From assembly GCF_002116635.1 (NCBI RefSeq), contig NZ_LQPW01000144.1, positions 17,626-81,625 of the forward strand: DNA of 64,000 nucleotides, written 5' to 3'. Below, one piece after another: positions 8,132-16,071 of the stretch. The stretch is from Mycobacterium szulgai (GTDB lineage: Bacteria > Actinomycetota > Actinomycetes > Mycobacteriales > Mycobacteriaceae). Under the pieces are notes generated by a model that saw only the letters and a program-made list of their open reading frames with translations, had not been told where the DNA came from and searched no databases. The translations under genes and the position numbers were made by a program. The first letter of the stretch is position 1; every line of letters begins with the position of its first letter.

Positions 8132-8157
8132 CCCTCCTTTCACTTTCGAACGGAGGG
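8132..8157 (+). promoter_or_regulatory. Hairpin that could mask the ribosome binding site of the radical SAM gene
   Basis: CCCTCC (8132-8137) is complementary to GGAGGG (8152-8157), the Shine-Dalgarno sequence of the gene starting at 8166. The 14-base loop is long enough for a stable stem. Pairing would hide the ribosome site, so expression could depend on unfolding. Only the complementarity is observed; the regulation is inferred. Confidence 0.4.
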
Positions 8158-8165
8158 CAGGCGAG

Positions 8166-9401
8166 ATGGACATCGATCGACGCGATGTCCCGTCAGCATT
8201 GTTACAGCCGGTCGATTGGGTGAAGCCGTCCGTCAATCGCGACAGCGCCTTTGAGCGCCGGCTGCTTTTCGAGAACTTCACCATCGCAGGTTTCAAGGAG
8301 CTGGAGCTCGAGCTTGAAGACCAGCTCCGGATGGCACCATCGGACACCATTCGTTTCCAGCTCGCTACCGTCCTTGCGCAATGCATGCCTACTCGGCAGT
8401 CGTTATGCCGTGCCAACGAACTCCTGGCCAGTGCTCTAAAGCCGGATAGCGATCTTTCTGCTGATCTGCGTAAAAGCGCCCGAGACGTCCAGCGCAGCGT
8501 GCGGTCAATGCTTCTTGAATCCGAATCAGCCGCCGCCGGCCGACTGAGCCAGGTGAATTGGGGAATCTACAATCGGTGCCCCCTGGTGTGCGTGGGGTGT
8601 TACAACATTTTCAATTCCCAGACACTTCCGTTGCACCAGACCAAGCGCGTGGTCGAAAAGCTCGTCGCGGCCGGGGTTGAGGAATTAGTGATATCGGGCG
8701 GTGACCCGCTCGAATGGGAAGATATTCTCCCGTTTGTCGAGCATGCCCATAACTGTGGGCTCGATGTTGCCATCGACACCGTGGGATACAGCTTCACCGC
8801 GGAAACGGGTGAAGCGCTCGGCGGGAAAATATCCTATTTGGGTCTTCCGGTAGACGGCTCGGAACAAGACGTGATCGCCGGTTTCCGCAAAGGCAAGGCC
8901 GACTTGTTCCAGCGTGTCAGACACACCCTCGAGTTATGCAACGCCTACGGGATTCCGGTCAAAATCAATACCACCGTGACGAACTTGAACATCAACGACT
9001 TGGATGCTGTGGCGCAGCTGCTGGGCGAGTACGACGCGGTTGTGGCCTGGTCGCTGTTTCAGTGGTGGGATATCCGGGCGACTCCCGCGCTGCGGGCGCG
9101 GATGCAAGTGGGCACCAGCCGTTTCCGGGAACGCGCCCGGCAACTACAACAGCTGTACCCGCAACTCGGAATCTGGGGCCAAGACGTCGACCGGCGAGCG
9201 CGGACACACTTCTTCATCTCCGCGAATGGCGAGGTTTACACGTTTGATTCCGGTGTTCTTGCGACGATCATCATCGGAGACATATCCACCGACAGCATGG
9301 CCGAATTGCTCGAATCGCCCGCCCTGCGCAAGGATTCCCCGAAGTTCCGCCGCAGTTTCCCGGCCCGGCCACTCGAGGAAGTAGCATGCTCTAGAGCATA
9401 A
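8166..9401 (+). CDS. Radical SAM enzyme of unknown substrate with an N-terminal helical extension
   Basis: The protein has 411 residues. The radical SAM cluster motif CX3CX2C is at Cys138, Cys142 and Cys145 (NRCPLVCVGCYN), followed by VISGGDPLEW, which matches the GGE/GGD SAM-binding loop. The first ~130 residues are mostly helical and charged and resemble no domain I can name. The C-terminal region has only one further cysteine (VACSRA), so there is no SPASM or twitch auxiliary cluster. The start is ATG at 8166 with GGAGGG eight bases upstream. The stop TAA shares its last A with the ATG of the downstream MFS transporter, so the two are translationally coupled. Base composition looks less GC-rich than in neighbouring genes. 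No precursor peptide gene is visible nearby. Enzyme class is certain; reaction and product are not known. Confidence 0.9.
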   Translation: MDIDRRDVPSALLQPVDWVKPSVNRDSAFERRLLFENFTIAGFKELELELEDQLRMAPSDTIRFQLATVLAQCMPTRQSLCRANELLASALKPDSDLSADLRKSARDVQRSVRSMLLESESAAAGRLSQVNWGIYNRCPLVCVGCYNIFNSQTLPLHQTKRVVEKLVAAGVEELVISGGDPLEWEDILPFVEHAHNCGLDVAIDTVGYSFTAETGEALGGKISYLGLPVDGSEQDVIAGFRKGKADLFQRVRHTLELCNAYGIPVKINTTVTNLNINDLDAVAQLLGEYDAVVAWSLFQWWDIRATPALRARMQVGTSRFRERARQLQQLYPQLGIWGQDVDRRARTHFFISANGEVYTFDSGVLATIIIGDISTDSMAELLESPALRKDSPKFRRSFPARPLEEVACSRA

Positions 9402-10648
9402 TGGGAACATCGCATCCGGCCGGTCAGATCGACGGCACGAGCAGACGCGTGGTCTGGCTGATAATCACTCAGAGTGGCTTCTACCGGACCGCGCTGCAGC
9501 TTGGCAATGTCCCTATCGTGCTGCCATTTGTCGTAGCGGAACTGCATGCCGAATTGTGGATGGCGGCTCTCATCTTTCCCGCCTTCACGGCCGGCGGCGC
9601 GATAGGGAATGTGTTCGCTCCTGCTGCTCTAGCCGCTGCCCCGCGGCGCTATCGGCTGGTGATCATCGTGTTCTTCCTGGCTGTCCTGGCAGCTCTCAAC
9701 GCTTTGTGGGCGACCATCGGAAATGGGAATATCGCCGGTATCCTATTTGTGGTCAATGTGATATTGATCGGGGCGGTATCGGCGTTCTCCTTCGTTGCAT
9801 TCGCCGACTTGGTGGCGGCCATGCCGTCACGAACGGCCAGGGCCCACATTCTGCTCACCGAGGCCGGCGTGGGGGCCACATTGACGGCCTTGGCGACGAT
9901 TGCGTTGTCATTCGTACACCACGAAAACGAATTGACGAACAATATCCGCCTGCTCTGGATGGCTGCCGTGGCAATGGCGATCTCAGGGCTGGTTTGCCTG
10001 GCGCTGCCGCCCAAGATCGTGCCGGGCGCCCACTTGGCTCCCCGGCTGCACAAACTTCTGCACGTGGGGTGGCAGACGGTCCGGACCGCCAGCTGGTATC
10101 GCCGCTACCTGCTTGTCCAGTTGCTCTTCGGGTCGGTCGTATTGGGATCCTCGTTTTACAGCATCAGGGTCGCGGCGGCGCCGGGCGACGAGCACGACAA
10201 CGTCGTCGCCGTCGTCCTGTTCGTATGTGTCGGGCTGCTGGCGGGAATCGCCTTGTGGAACCGGACCCGCGAAAGGTTCGGGCTGATTGGGTTGTTCGTC
10301 GGCAGCGCGTTCGTCAGCATCGCCGCCGCGGTGGTCGCCATCGGATTCCAGTTGGCCGGATGGTGGCCCAACATCATCGCCATCAGCCTGGTGATTGCGC
10401 TTGCCTCGATCGCCAACCAGAGCGTTTTCACCGCGGGTCAACTCTGGATCGCCCACGACGCCGACCCGGCACTGCGCATTTCCCTCATCGCGTTCGGGCA
10501 GTTGGTGATCAGCGCAGGGTTGATCGGTTTGAGTTCGGTACTGGGCCTGCTGGCCCAGTACCACGAAGCGCTATGGCCGGTGGTGGCAGTCCTTGTGCTG
10601 AATCTGACCGCCGCCTACTTCGCCAAACGGCTCGCTCCCGCCGACTGA
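9401..10648 (+). CDS. MFS-type transporter (position of Rv0246)
   Basis: This 415-residue protein has about twelve hydrophobic segments with the loop pattern of the major facilitator superfamily, including a basic central loop near residue 200. It starts at ATG 9401 inside the TAATG overlap with the radical SAM gene and converges on the succinate dehydrogenase operon three bases away. It occupies the place of Rv0246, an integral membrane protein of similar length in H37Rv. Direction of transport and substrate are unknown. Coupling to the radical SAM gene suggests export of that enzyme's product, or uptake of its substrate. The first half looks AT-richer than the surrounding genes. Confidence 0.82.
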   Translation: MGTSHPAGQIDGTSRRVVWLIITQSGFYRTALQLGNVPIVLPFVVAELHAELWMAALIFPAFTAGGAIGNVFAPAALAAAPRRYRLVIIVFFLAVLAALNALWATIGNGNIAGILFVVNVILIGAVSAFSFVAFADLVAAMPSRTARAHILLTEAGVGATLTALATIALSFVHHENELTNNIRLLWMAAVAMAISGLVCLALPPKIVPGAHLAPRLHKLLHVGWQTVRTASWYRRYLLVQLLFGSVVLGSSFYSIRVAAAPGDEHDNVVAVVLFVCVGLLAGIALWNRTRERFGLIGLFVGSAFVSIAAAVVAIGFQLAGWWPNIIAISLVIALASIANQSVFTAGQLWIAHDADPALRISLIAFGQLVISAGLIGLSSVLGLLAQYHEALWPVVAVLVLNLTAAYFAKRLAPAD

Positions 10649-10651
10649 GCG

Positions 10652-11398
10652 CTAGCGGCGGAACAGCTTGTTACCCAGCCATACCACGGGGTCGTACTTA
10701 CGGTCGGCGACCCGTTCTTTCATCGGGATCAACGCGTTGTCGGTGATCTTGATGTTCTCCGGGCACACCTCGGTGCAGCACTTGGTGATGTTGCAGTAGC
10801 CCAGGCCGTGCTCTTCCTGAGCATCGTTGCGCCGGTCCCGGGTGTCCAGGGGATGCATCTCGAGCTCGGCGATGCGCATCAGGAAGCGCGGCCCGGCGAA
10901 TGCCTGCTTGTTCTCCTCGTGGTCACGCACGACGTGGCAGACGTTTTGGCACAGGAAGCATTCGATGCACTTGCGGAACTCCTGCGAGCGCTGCACATCG
11001 ACCTGTGCCATCCGGTACTCGCCGGGCTGCAAATCCTTCGGCGGCGCGAAAGACGGTATTTCGCGGGCCTTTTCGTAGTTGAACGAGACGTCGGTGACCA
11101 GGTCGCGCATGACCGGGAAGGTGCGCAGCGGCGTGACGGTGACTACCTCGTCCTCGGCGAAGGTCGACATCCGGGTCATGCACATCAGCCGGGGCTTGCC
11201 GTTGATCTCCGCCGAGCAGGATCCGCATTTGCCCGCCTTGCAGTTCCAGCGCACCGCGAGATCGGGCACCTGGGTCTGCTGCAGCCGGTGGATGACGTCG
11301 AGCACCACTTCACCCTCGTTGACCTCGACGGTGAAATCGCGTAGGTCGCCACCACTTTCGTCGCCGCGCCACACTTGCAAGCTAGCGTTGTAGCCCAT
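10652..11398 (-). CDS. Succinate dehydrogenase/fumarate reductase iron-sulfur subunit (Rv0247c)
   Basis: The 248-residue protein has an N-terminal [2Fe-2S] ferredoxin domain (RWNCKAGKCGSCSAEING) and a C-terminal helical domain with two cysteine clusters: ECFLCQNVCH, and CNITKCCTEVCPENI for the [3Fe-4S] and [4Fe-4S] centres. It passes electrons from the flavoprotein to the membrane subunit. It has the same length as Rv0247c, the iron-sulfur subunit of mycobacterial Sdh1. The ATG start overlaps the last base of the flavoprotein stop codon, so synthesis is coupled in the order C, A, B. Confidence 0.94.
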   Translation of the reverse strand: MGYNASLQVWRGDESGGDLRDFTVEVNEGEVVLDVIHRLQQTQVPDLAVRWNCKAGKCGSCSAEINGKPRLMCMTRMSTFAEDEVVTVTPLRTFPVMRDLVTDVSFNYEKAREIPSFAPPKDLQPGEYRMAQVDVQRSQEFRKCIECFLCQNVCHVVRDHEENKQAFAGPRFLMRIAELEMHPLDTRDRRNDAQEEHGLGYCNITKCCTEVCPENIKITDNALIPMKERVADRKYDPVVWLGNKLFRR

Positions 11399-13314
11399 TA
11401 CGTTCTCCGTCCCGGATGGTCGGCCAACTCTTCGTCGGTGTAGTACTTCTCCAGCTCGGAAATGTCGAAGAGTTCCAGCAGGTCCGGCCGCATGGGTAGC
11501 TGCGGCTGCCGATCGATCCTGATGTGCGCACCATCGACCCCGGTGCTGTTGATGCGGCAGACCAACAGGCTGTTGCGCCAGTTGGCGTCCATGCTGGGGT
11601 GATCGTCACGGGTGTGGCCGCCGCGGCTTTCGGTGCGCTGCAACGCAGCCCGTGCCACGCATTCGCTGACCAACAGCATGTTGCGCAGGTCGATGGCCAG
11701 GTTCCACCCTGGGTTGTACTGACGGTGACCTTCGACTTGCACGTTCTGGTAGCGCTTCCACAGCTCGCCCAACAGCGTCAGCGCCTTGGCGATCTCGTCC
11801 TCTTTGCGGATGATGCCGACCAGGTCGTTCATCACGTGCTGCAAGTCGAGCTGCAGTGCGTACGGATTCTCCGGTGCCGAACCGTCTTTCGGGCCTTCGA
11901 AGGGCTTGAGCGCCATCTGCGCCGCCGCGTCGACAGCCTCCTGCGACACCGATGGACGGCTGCTCAGCGCCCGCACGTAGTCGGCGGCACCCAGACCGGC
12001 CCGGCGCCCGAATACAAGCAGATCCGACAGCGAATTGCCGCCCAGCCGGTTGGAACCGTGCATGCCGCCGGAGCACTCGCCCGCGGCGAACAGCCCGGGG
12101 ACGGTGGCCGCGCCGGTGTCGGCATCGACCTCGACACCGCCCATCACGTAGTGACAGGTGGGCCCGACTTCCATTGGCTCCTTGGTGATATCGACCCCGG
12201 CCAGCTCCTTGAACTGGTGGTACATCGAGGGCAGCCGCCGCTGAATCTCCTCAGGTGTCAGCCGGGACGCGATGTCGAGGTAAACCCCGCCATGCGGGGT
12301 GCCGCGGTTGGCTTTGACCTCGGAATTGATCGCGCGGGCGACCTCGTCGCGGGGCAGCAGGTCGGGCGTGCGCCGAGCCGAGTCGTTGTCCTTGAGCCAC
12401 TGATCGGCTTCTTGCTCGGATTCGGCGTACTGGCCTTTGAACACCGGCGGAATGTAATCGAACATGAATCGCTTGTTGTCGGAGTTTTTCAATACTCCGC
12501 CGTCGCCGCGAACACCCTCGGTGACCAGAATCCCTTTAACGCTGGGCGGCCACACCATTCCGGTCGGGTGGAACTGGACGAACTCCATGTTGATCAGCGA
12601 TGCGCCCGCGCGCAGCGCCAGGGCGTGCCCGTCGCCGGTGTACTCCCAGGAGTTGGACGTCACCTTGAACGACTTACCGATCCCGCCGGTGGCGAGCACG
12701 ACTGCCGGCGCCTCGAACAAGATGAACCGGCCACTTTCCCGCCAGTAACCGAAGGCGCCGGAGATCTTGTCCTGGTCCTTGGTCAGCTCGGTGATCGTGC
12801 ACTCGGCGAACACCTTGATCCGGGCCTCATAGTCACCGACCTCGGCGAAATCCTCTTGTTGCAGCGACACGATCTTCTGCTGCATGGTGCGGATCAGCTC
12901 GAGACCGGTGCGGTCGCCGACGTGGGCCAACCGCGGGTAGGTGTGCCCGCCGAAGTTTCGCTGACTGATCTTGCCGTCTTTGGTGCGGTCGAACAGGGCG
13001 CCGTAGGTCTCGAGCTCCCAGACCCGGTCGGGCGCCTCCTTGGCATGCAGTTCGGCCATCCGCCAGTTGTTGAGGAATTTCCCACCGCGCATGGTGTCGC
13101 CGAAGTGGGTCTTCCAGTTGTCCTTCGGGTTGGTGTTGCCCATTGCGGCCGCGCAGCCACCCTCGGCCATCACCGTGTGGGCCTTACCGAACAGGGACTT
13201 GCACACCACCGCGACCTTCAGGCCGCGTTCGCGCGCCTCGATGACCGCACGTAGCCCCGCGCCGCCGGCACCGATCACGACCACGTCGTAGGAGTGCCGT
13301 TCGACCTCAACCAT
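11398..13314 (-). CDS. Succinate dehydrogenase flavoprotein subunit (Rv0248c)
   Basis: This 638-residue protein (Rv0248c is ~646 aa) begins with a dinucleotide fold, VVVIGAGGAGLRA, and contains HTVMAEGGCAAAMG, the region of the covalently flavinylated histidine in SdhA proteins. The substrate loop (FVQFHPTGM) and a C-terminal helical capping domain follow. It oxidises succinate to fumarate on the cytoplasmic face of the membrane. The gene lies between the membrane-anchor gene (41 bases upstream) and the iron-sulfur subunit gene (one-base overlap). Confidence 0.94.
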   Translation of the reverse strand: MVEVERHSYDVVVIGAGGAGLRAVIEARERGLKVAVVCKSLFGKAHTVMAEGGCAAAMGNTNPKDNWKTHFGDTMRGGKFLNNWRMAELHAKEAPDRVWELETYGALFDRTKDGKISQRNFGGHTYPRLAHVGDRTGLELIRTMQQKIVSLQQEDFAEVGDYEARIKVFAECTITELTKDQDKISGAFGYWRESGRFILFEAPAVVLATGGIGKSFKVTSNSWEYTGDGHALALRAGASLINMEFVQFHPTGMVWPPSVKGILVTEGVRGDGGVLKNSDNKRFMFDYIPPVFKGQYAESEQEADQWLKDNDSARRTPDLLPRDEVARAINSEVKANRGTPHGGVYLDIASRLTPEEIQRRLPSMYHQFKELAGVDITKEPMEVGPTCHYVMGGVEVDADTGAATVPGLFAAGECSGGMHGSNRLGGNSLSDLLVFGRRAGLGAADYVRALSSRPSVSQEAVDAAAQMALKPFEGPKDGSAPENPYALQLDLQHVMNDLVGIIRKEDEIAKALTLLGELWKRYQNVQVEGHRQYNPGWNLAIDLRNMLLVSECVARAALQRTESRGGHTRDDHPSMDANWRNSLLVCRINSTGVDGAHIRIDRQPQLPMRPDLLELFDISELEKYYTDEELADHPGRRT

Positions 13315-13354
13315 GAAACCTCGCTAGCTCAATTCTGACAATTCTTCAAATGGC

Positions 13355-14179
13355 TTAGTGGCCAATGAATCTGAAATCGGCGATGGTGCCGCTGGATACC
13401 AGCATGACGTAGAAGTCGGTCAGTGACAGGGTTCCCAACGTGATCCAGGCGAACATCATGTGCCGGGTGTTCAGCTTGCTGACCTGCGTCCAGATCCAGT
13501 ACCGCACCGGGTGTTTGGAGAAATGCTTCAGCCGGCCACCGGTGACGTGCCGGCAGGAATGGCAGGAGACGGTGTATGCCCACAGCAAGAGCACATTCAC
13601 GACCAAAATCACGTTGCCCAAACCGAACCCGAAACCGGTCGGTGAATGGAACGCCATAATCGCGTCGTAAGTATTGATCAGCGACACGATCGTCGCGAAG
13701 TAGAAGAAGTAGCGGTGGCTGTTCTGAATGATCAGGGGGAACCGGGTTTCGCCGGTGTAATGCGCACGCGGTTCAGGCACCGCGCAACCTGTCGGTGACT
13801 GCCACACCGATCGGTAGTAGGCCTTGCGGTAGTAATAGCAGGTAATCCGGAAACCGAGCAGGAACGGTAATACCATCGCGCCCAACGGAATCCACCAAGG
13901 GAAATGTCCGAACCAGACACCCAGGTGGCTGGCGCCAGGGGCGCATGACGCACTTACGCATGGCGAGTAGAAGGGCGTCAGGTAGTGATATTTCTCCACC
14001 CAGTAGCCGCTGCCCCAGAATGCCCGGGTCGTCGCATAGATGATGAACGCCAATAACCCGAGATTGGTTACCAGCGGTGGCCACCACCAGGCATCGGTGC
14101 GGAGGGTCCGTTGCGGTATTTGTGCCCTGGTGGGCGAGAAAACGCCGGACGCAGGACGGTTCGCCGTGGGTGCGCTCAA
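13355..14179 (-). CDS. Succinate dehydrogenase membrane-anchor subunit (Rv0249c)
   Basis: The 274-residue protein corresponds to Rv0249c (273 aa). It has about five hydrophobic segments, with conserved His and Tyr/Arg-rich loops (CYYYRKAYYRSVWQ; CHSCRHVTGGRLKHFSKHP) suitable for haem or quinone binding. It anchors the flavoprotein and iron-sulfur subunits and delivers electrons to menaquinone. It is the first large subunit gene of the operon. A strong 16-bp palindrome lies between it and the small gene upstream (14231-14246). Confidence 0.92.
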   Translation of the reverse strand: MSAPTANRPASGVFSPTRAQIPQRTLRTDAWWWPPLVTNLGLLAFIIYATTRAFWGSGYWVEKYHYLTPFYSPCVSASCAPGASHLGVWFGHFPWWIPLGAMVLPFLLGFRITCYYYRKAYYRSVWQSPTGCAVPEPRAHYTGETRFPLIIQNSHRYFFYFATIVSLINTYDAIMAFHSPTGFGFGLGNVILVVNVLLLWAYTVSCHSCRHVTGGRLKHFSKHPVRYWIWTQVSKLNTRHMMFAWITLGTLSLTDFYVMLVSSGTIADFRFIGH

Positions 14180-14230
14180 TCTACTGTTCCTTCGAACGGG
14201 CTGTCTGTCGAAGGGTACACAGAGTGAGAG

Positions 14231-14246
14231 CCCCCTAATTAGGGGG
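14231..14246. promoter_or_regulatory. Perfect 16-bp palindrome within the sdh operon leader
   Basis: CCCCCTAATTAGGGGG is a perfect palindrome between the Rv0250c-like gene (stop at 14257) and the membrane-anchor gene (start 14179). With one G bulge the symmetry extends to AGCCCCC/GGGGGGCT. It could be a protein operator for an internal promoter or an RNA hairpin that tunes read-through. No U tract follows on the minus strand. Confidence 0.55.
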
Positions 14247-14256
14247 GCTTCTTTGG

Positions 14257-14553
14257 TCAGTACCTGCTGTGACCCCCGACACCCTCGTCATCGACATCGC
14301 GCCAGAAATCGCGGTCGTATTCGGTGTCAGGGATGGCGATCATCTCCGCGGAATGCTGCACAGTGGCGCGATCCAAGTCCAATTCGGCAACGTCGGTGTC
14401 GAGTAATTGAATGTCGCTGAGGATGCGGTCGGCGTCTATGACGAGGCGGCGCATCGCCGGGTTGTCGCCGTAGCGGGTCTTCAGCGAGGTCACGCACCGC
14501 CGCAGGCCGCCGATGAGGTCGTGCAGTTCGTTGATTTCAGCAGTGGCGGACAC
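14257..14553 (-). CDS. Small conserved protein of the Sdh1 operon (Rv0250c orthologue)
   Basis: This 98-residue soluble protein (Rv0250c is 97 aa) is predicted to be mainly helical: EINELHDLIGGLRRCVTSLK, then LVIDADRILSDIQLLD, then an acidic tail. It has no signal peptide or membrane segment. It is the first gene of the sdh run, 77 bases before the membrane-anchor gene. A role linked to the succinate dehydrogenase complex, as accessory subunit or assembly factor, is inferred from its constant position only. Its biochemical function is unknown. Confidence 0.85.
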   Translation of the reverse strand: MSATAEINELHDLIGGLRRCVTSLKTRYGDNPAMRRLVIDADRILSDIQLLDTDVAELDLDRATVQHSAEMIAIPDTEYDRDFWRDVDDEGVGGHSRY

Positions 14554-14617
14554 GGATGCTCCCTGGGCTCACGGGTGTTATGGATCACAGTACGCCAACC
14601 GATACTATCCACAGTCC

Positions 14618-15379
14618 ATGTCGGGTCACACGTCATCGGCCGAACGTGCCCACACGCTGCTGGAACTTCATCGGCCGGGCAACCCGGTGGTACTGCCGAC
14701 GGTGTGGGACGCGTGGTCGGCGCGACTGGCTGCCGGAGCCGGGTTCGCCGCCCTTACGGTGGGCAGCCACCCGCTGGCCGATTCGATCGGCAAGGCCGAC
14801 GGCGAAGGTATGTCCTTCGACGACGTGCTGGCCCGGGTCGCGCAAATCACCGCGGCGGTCGATATTCCGGTATCGGTCGACATCGAATCCGGCTACGGGC
14901 TGCCGCCGGCGCGTCTGATCGAGGGATTGCTGAGCGTGGGCGCCGTCGGGCTGAACATCGAAGACACCGTGCACTCGGAGGGTAAGCGGCTGCGGTCTGC
15001 CGGCGAACACGCCGAGTTGGTCGCCGCATTGCGATCGGCGGCGGACGTGGCCGGGGTGCATGTCGTGATCAACGCGCGCACGGATCTCTTTCTGCGCCAG
15101 GACGGTAACGAATCCGATCGTCTCGAGCGCGCGGTCGCGCGGCTGACCGAGGCGGCGTCGGCCGGCGCCGACGTACTTTACCCCGTGGGTCGTCACGAAC
15201 CAGAGATGTTGCGGCGCTTGGCAACCGAGTTGCCCCAGCCCGTCAACGCGATCGCGCTGCCCGACCAGGACGACCCGGCATCCCTCGCCCCGCTGGGTGT
15301 CGGCCGGATCAGCTTCGGGCCGTTTCTGCAGTACGCCCTATCGGCCCGTACCAAGGAACTGTTGGCCCGCTGGAGCTGA
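14618..15379 (+). CDS. Isocitrate lyase/PEP mutase family protein
   Basis: This ~253-residue protein has the phosphoenolpyruvate mutase/isocitrate lyase barrel: LPTVWDAWSARLAAGAGFAALTVGS near the N-terminus, VDIESGYG for the metal-binding acidic residues, LNIEDTVHSEGKRL, and VINARTDLF. It lacks the KKCGH catalytic signature of true isocitrate lyase, so it is probably a lyase for a related 2-substituted succinate, malate or oxaloacetate-like acid. The start is ATG at 14618, giving the family's usual N-terminus; upstream codons in frame are not similar. It is divergent from the Rv0250c-like gene by 64 bases. I do not recall this gene in the H37Rv Rv0250c-Rv0251c gap; Rv1998c is a distant relative. 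Confidence 0.85.
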   Translation: MSGHTSSAERAHTLLELHRPGNPVVLPTVWDAWSARLAAGAGFAALTVGSHPLADSIGKADGEGMSFDDVLARVAQITAAVDIPVSVDIESGYGLPPARLIEGLLSVGAVGLNIEDTVHSEGKRLRSAGEHAELVAALRSAADVAGVHVVINARTDLFLRQDGNESDRLERAVARLTEAASAGADVLYPVGRHEPEMLRRLATELPQPVNAIALPDQDDPASLAPLGVGRISFGPFLQYALSARTKELLARWS

Positions 15380-15409
15380 TCCGGCGGAGCCGTGCGGCCC
15401 CGCCGGATC
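15378..15409. terminator. Bidirectional hairpin between convergent genes
   Basis: GATCCGGCGG (15378-15387) pairs perfectly with CCGCCGGATC (15400-15409) around a 12-base loop. It overlaps the stop codon of the PEP mutase-like gene and ends five bases before the hsp stop, so it can end both convergent transcripts. Confidence 0.7.
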
Positions 15410-15414
15410 GGTGG

Positions 15415-15855
15415 CTACTTCGTGATCGCGATGCGCTGCGCCTGTGTTCCGGCGTAGACACCCGATACTCGGACGGTCAGCACGCCGGCGTCGTAGGAAG
15501 CCGAGACGGCCTCACTGGTGACGTGCGCGGGCAACTGGAAGGACCGCCGGAACGAGCCGTAGCGGATTTCCCGCAGAGTGCGCCCGTCTTCGTCTTCCGC
15601 GTGCTCGTCGCGGTGTTCGCCGTGGATAACCAAACGGCCCCGATCCACCTCGACATTGACGTCTTTCTCGACGTCGACGCCCGGCAATTCCAAGCGGACC
15701 ACCGCGTCGTCACCATCTTTGATGACCTCCGCGGCAGGATTGAAGCCACTGGTCACGGGCTTGTTCCAGTCCGCTCTGGCGGCCGGGCCGAAGAAGTCGC
15801 GGATCCACCGATCGGTGTCCCAGGCCGGACGCGACCACAAGGCGAGATTACTCAT
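15415..15855 (-). CDS. hsp: Small heat-shock protein Acr2/HrpA type (Rv0251c orthologue)
   Basis: This 146-residue alpha-crystallin family chaperone begins MSNLALWSRPAWD and ends QRIAITK, as in Rv0251c (159 aa; Acr2/HrpA). The alpha-crystallin domain spans roughly residues 40-135: AAEVIKDGDDAVVRLELPGV, RLVIHGEHRDE, YGSFRRSFQLPAHV and the C-terminal AGVLTVRV beta strand. It forms oligomers that hold unfolded proteins. It is shorter than Rv0251c mainly in the N-terminal and DEHAEDED loop regions. In M. tuberculosis the gene is controlled by HspR and extracytoplasmic sigma factors. Here I see a sigma-E/H-like promoter upstream but no complete HspR site. Confidence 0.92.
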   Translation of the reverse strand: MSNLALWSRPAWDTDRWIRDFFGPAARADWNKPVTSGFNPAAEVIKDGDDAVVRLELPGVDVEKDVNVEVDRGRLVIHGEHRDEHAEDEDGRTLREIRYGSFRRSFQLPAHVTSEAVSASYDAGVLTVRVSGVYAGTQAQRIAITK

Positions 15856-15922
15856 GGATAACTCCTTACGTTTGGTTGTGAGTTAGCTGTGTCCGGCGCT
15901 GAGCCGGCTGGCTACTAGATCA

Positions 15923-15949
15923 AACATGAGTCGACCACACTAAAGTTCC
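15923..15949 (-). promoter_or_regulatory. Sigma-E/Sigma-H-like promoter of hsp
   Basis: On the minus strand, GGAAC (15949-15945) is followed after 19 bases by GTTT (from 15925), matching the GGAA-N16-20-GTT pattern of mycobacterial SigE/SigH promoters. It lies about 70 bases before the hsp start, which fits a stress-induced chaperone gene. It is a pattern match only. Confidence 0.5.
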
Positions 15950-15957
15950 ACCTGGGT

Positions 15958-15974
15958 GTTCGCCCGCGGCGAAC
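15958..15974. promoter_or_regulatory. Inverted repeat between hsp and nirB
   Basis: GTTCGCC-CGC-GGCGAAC has perfect 7-bp arms and a 3-bp spacer. It lies in the hsp/nirB divergent region, next to the putative hsp -35 element and 98 bases before nirB. It could be an operator for either gene. It resembles no nitrogen-regulator box I know. Confidence 0.45.
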
Positions 15975-16071
15975 GCAGTCACACAGAGGATTCACAGGAG
16001 GTGAGGAGGTCGTCATCCGCCCGTCACATAAGGCGATTTTCCGGTAATTTGCCGCCCTTAACCTTCAATCC

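Noticed and set aside
11524..13254. 576-aa plus-strand open frame opposite the succinate dehydrogenase flavoprotein gene
   Set aside because: Shadow frame of the flavoprotein gene; no recognisable motif.
15856..15957. HspR (HAIR) site before hsp
   Set aside because: Only a half-site like ACTCATG is present on the minus strand; the partner half CTTGAGT is missing.
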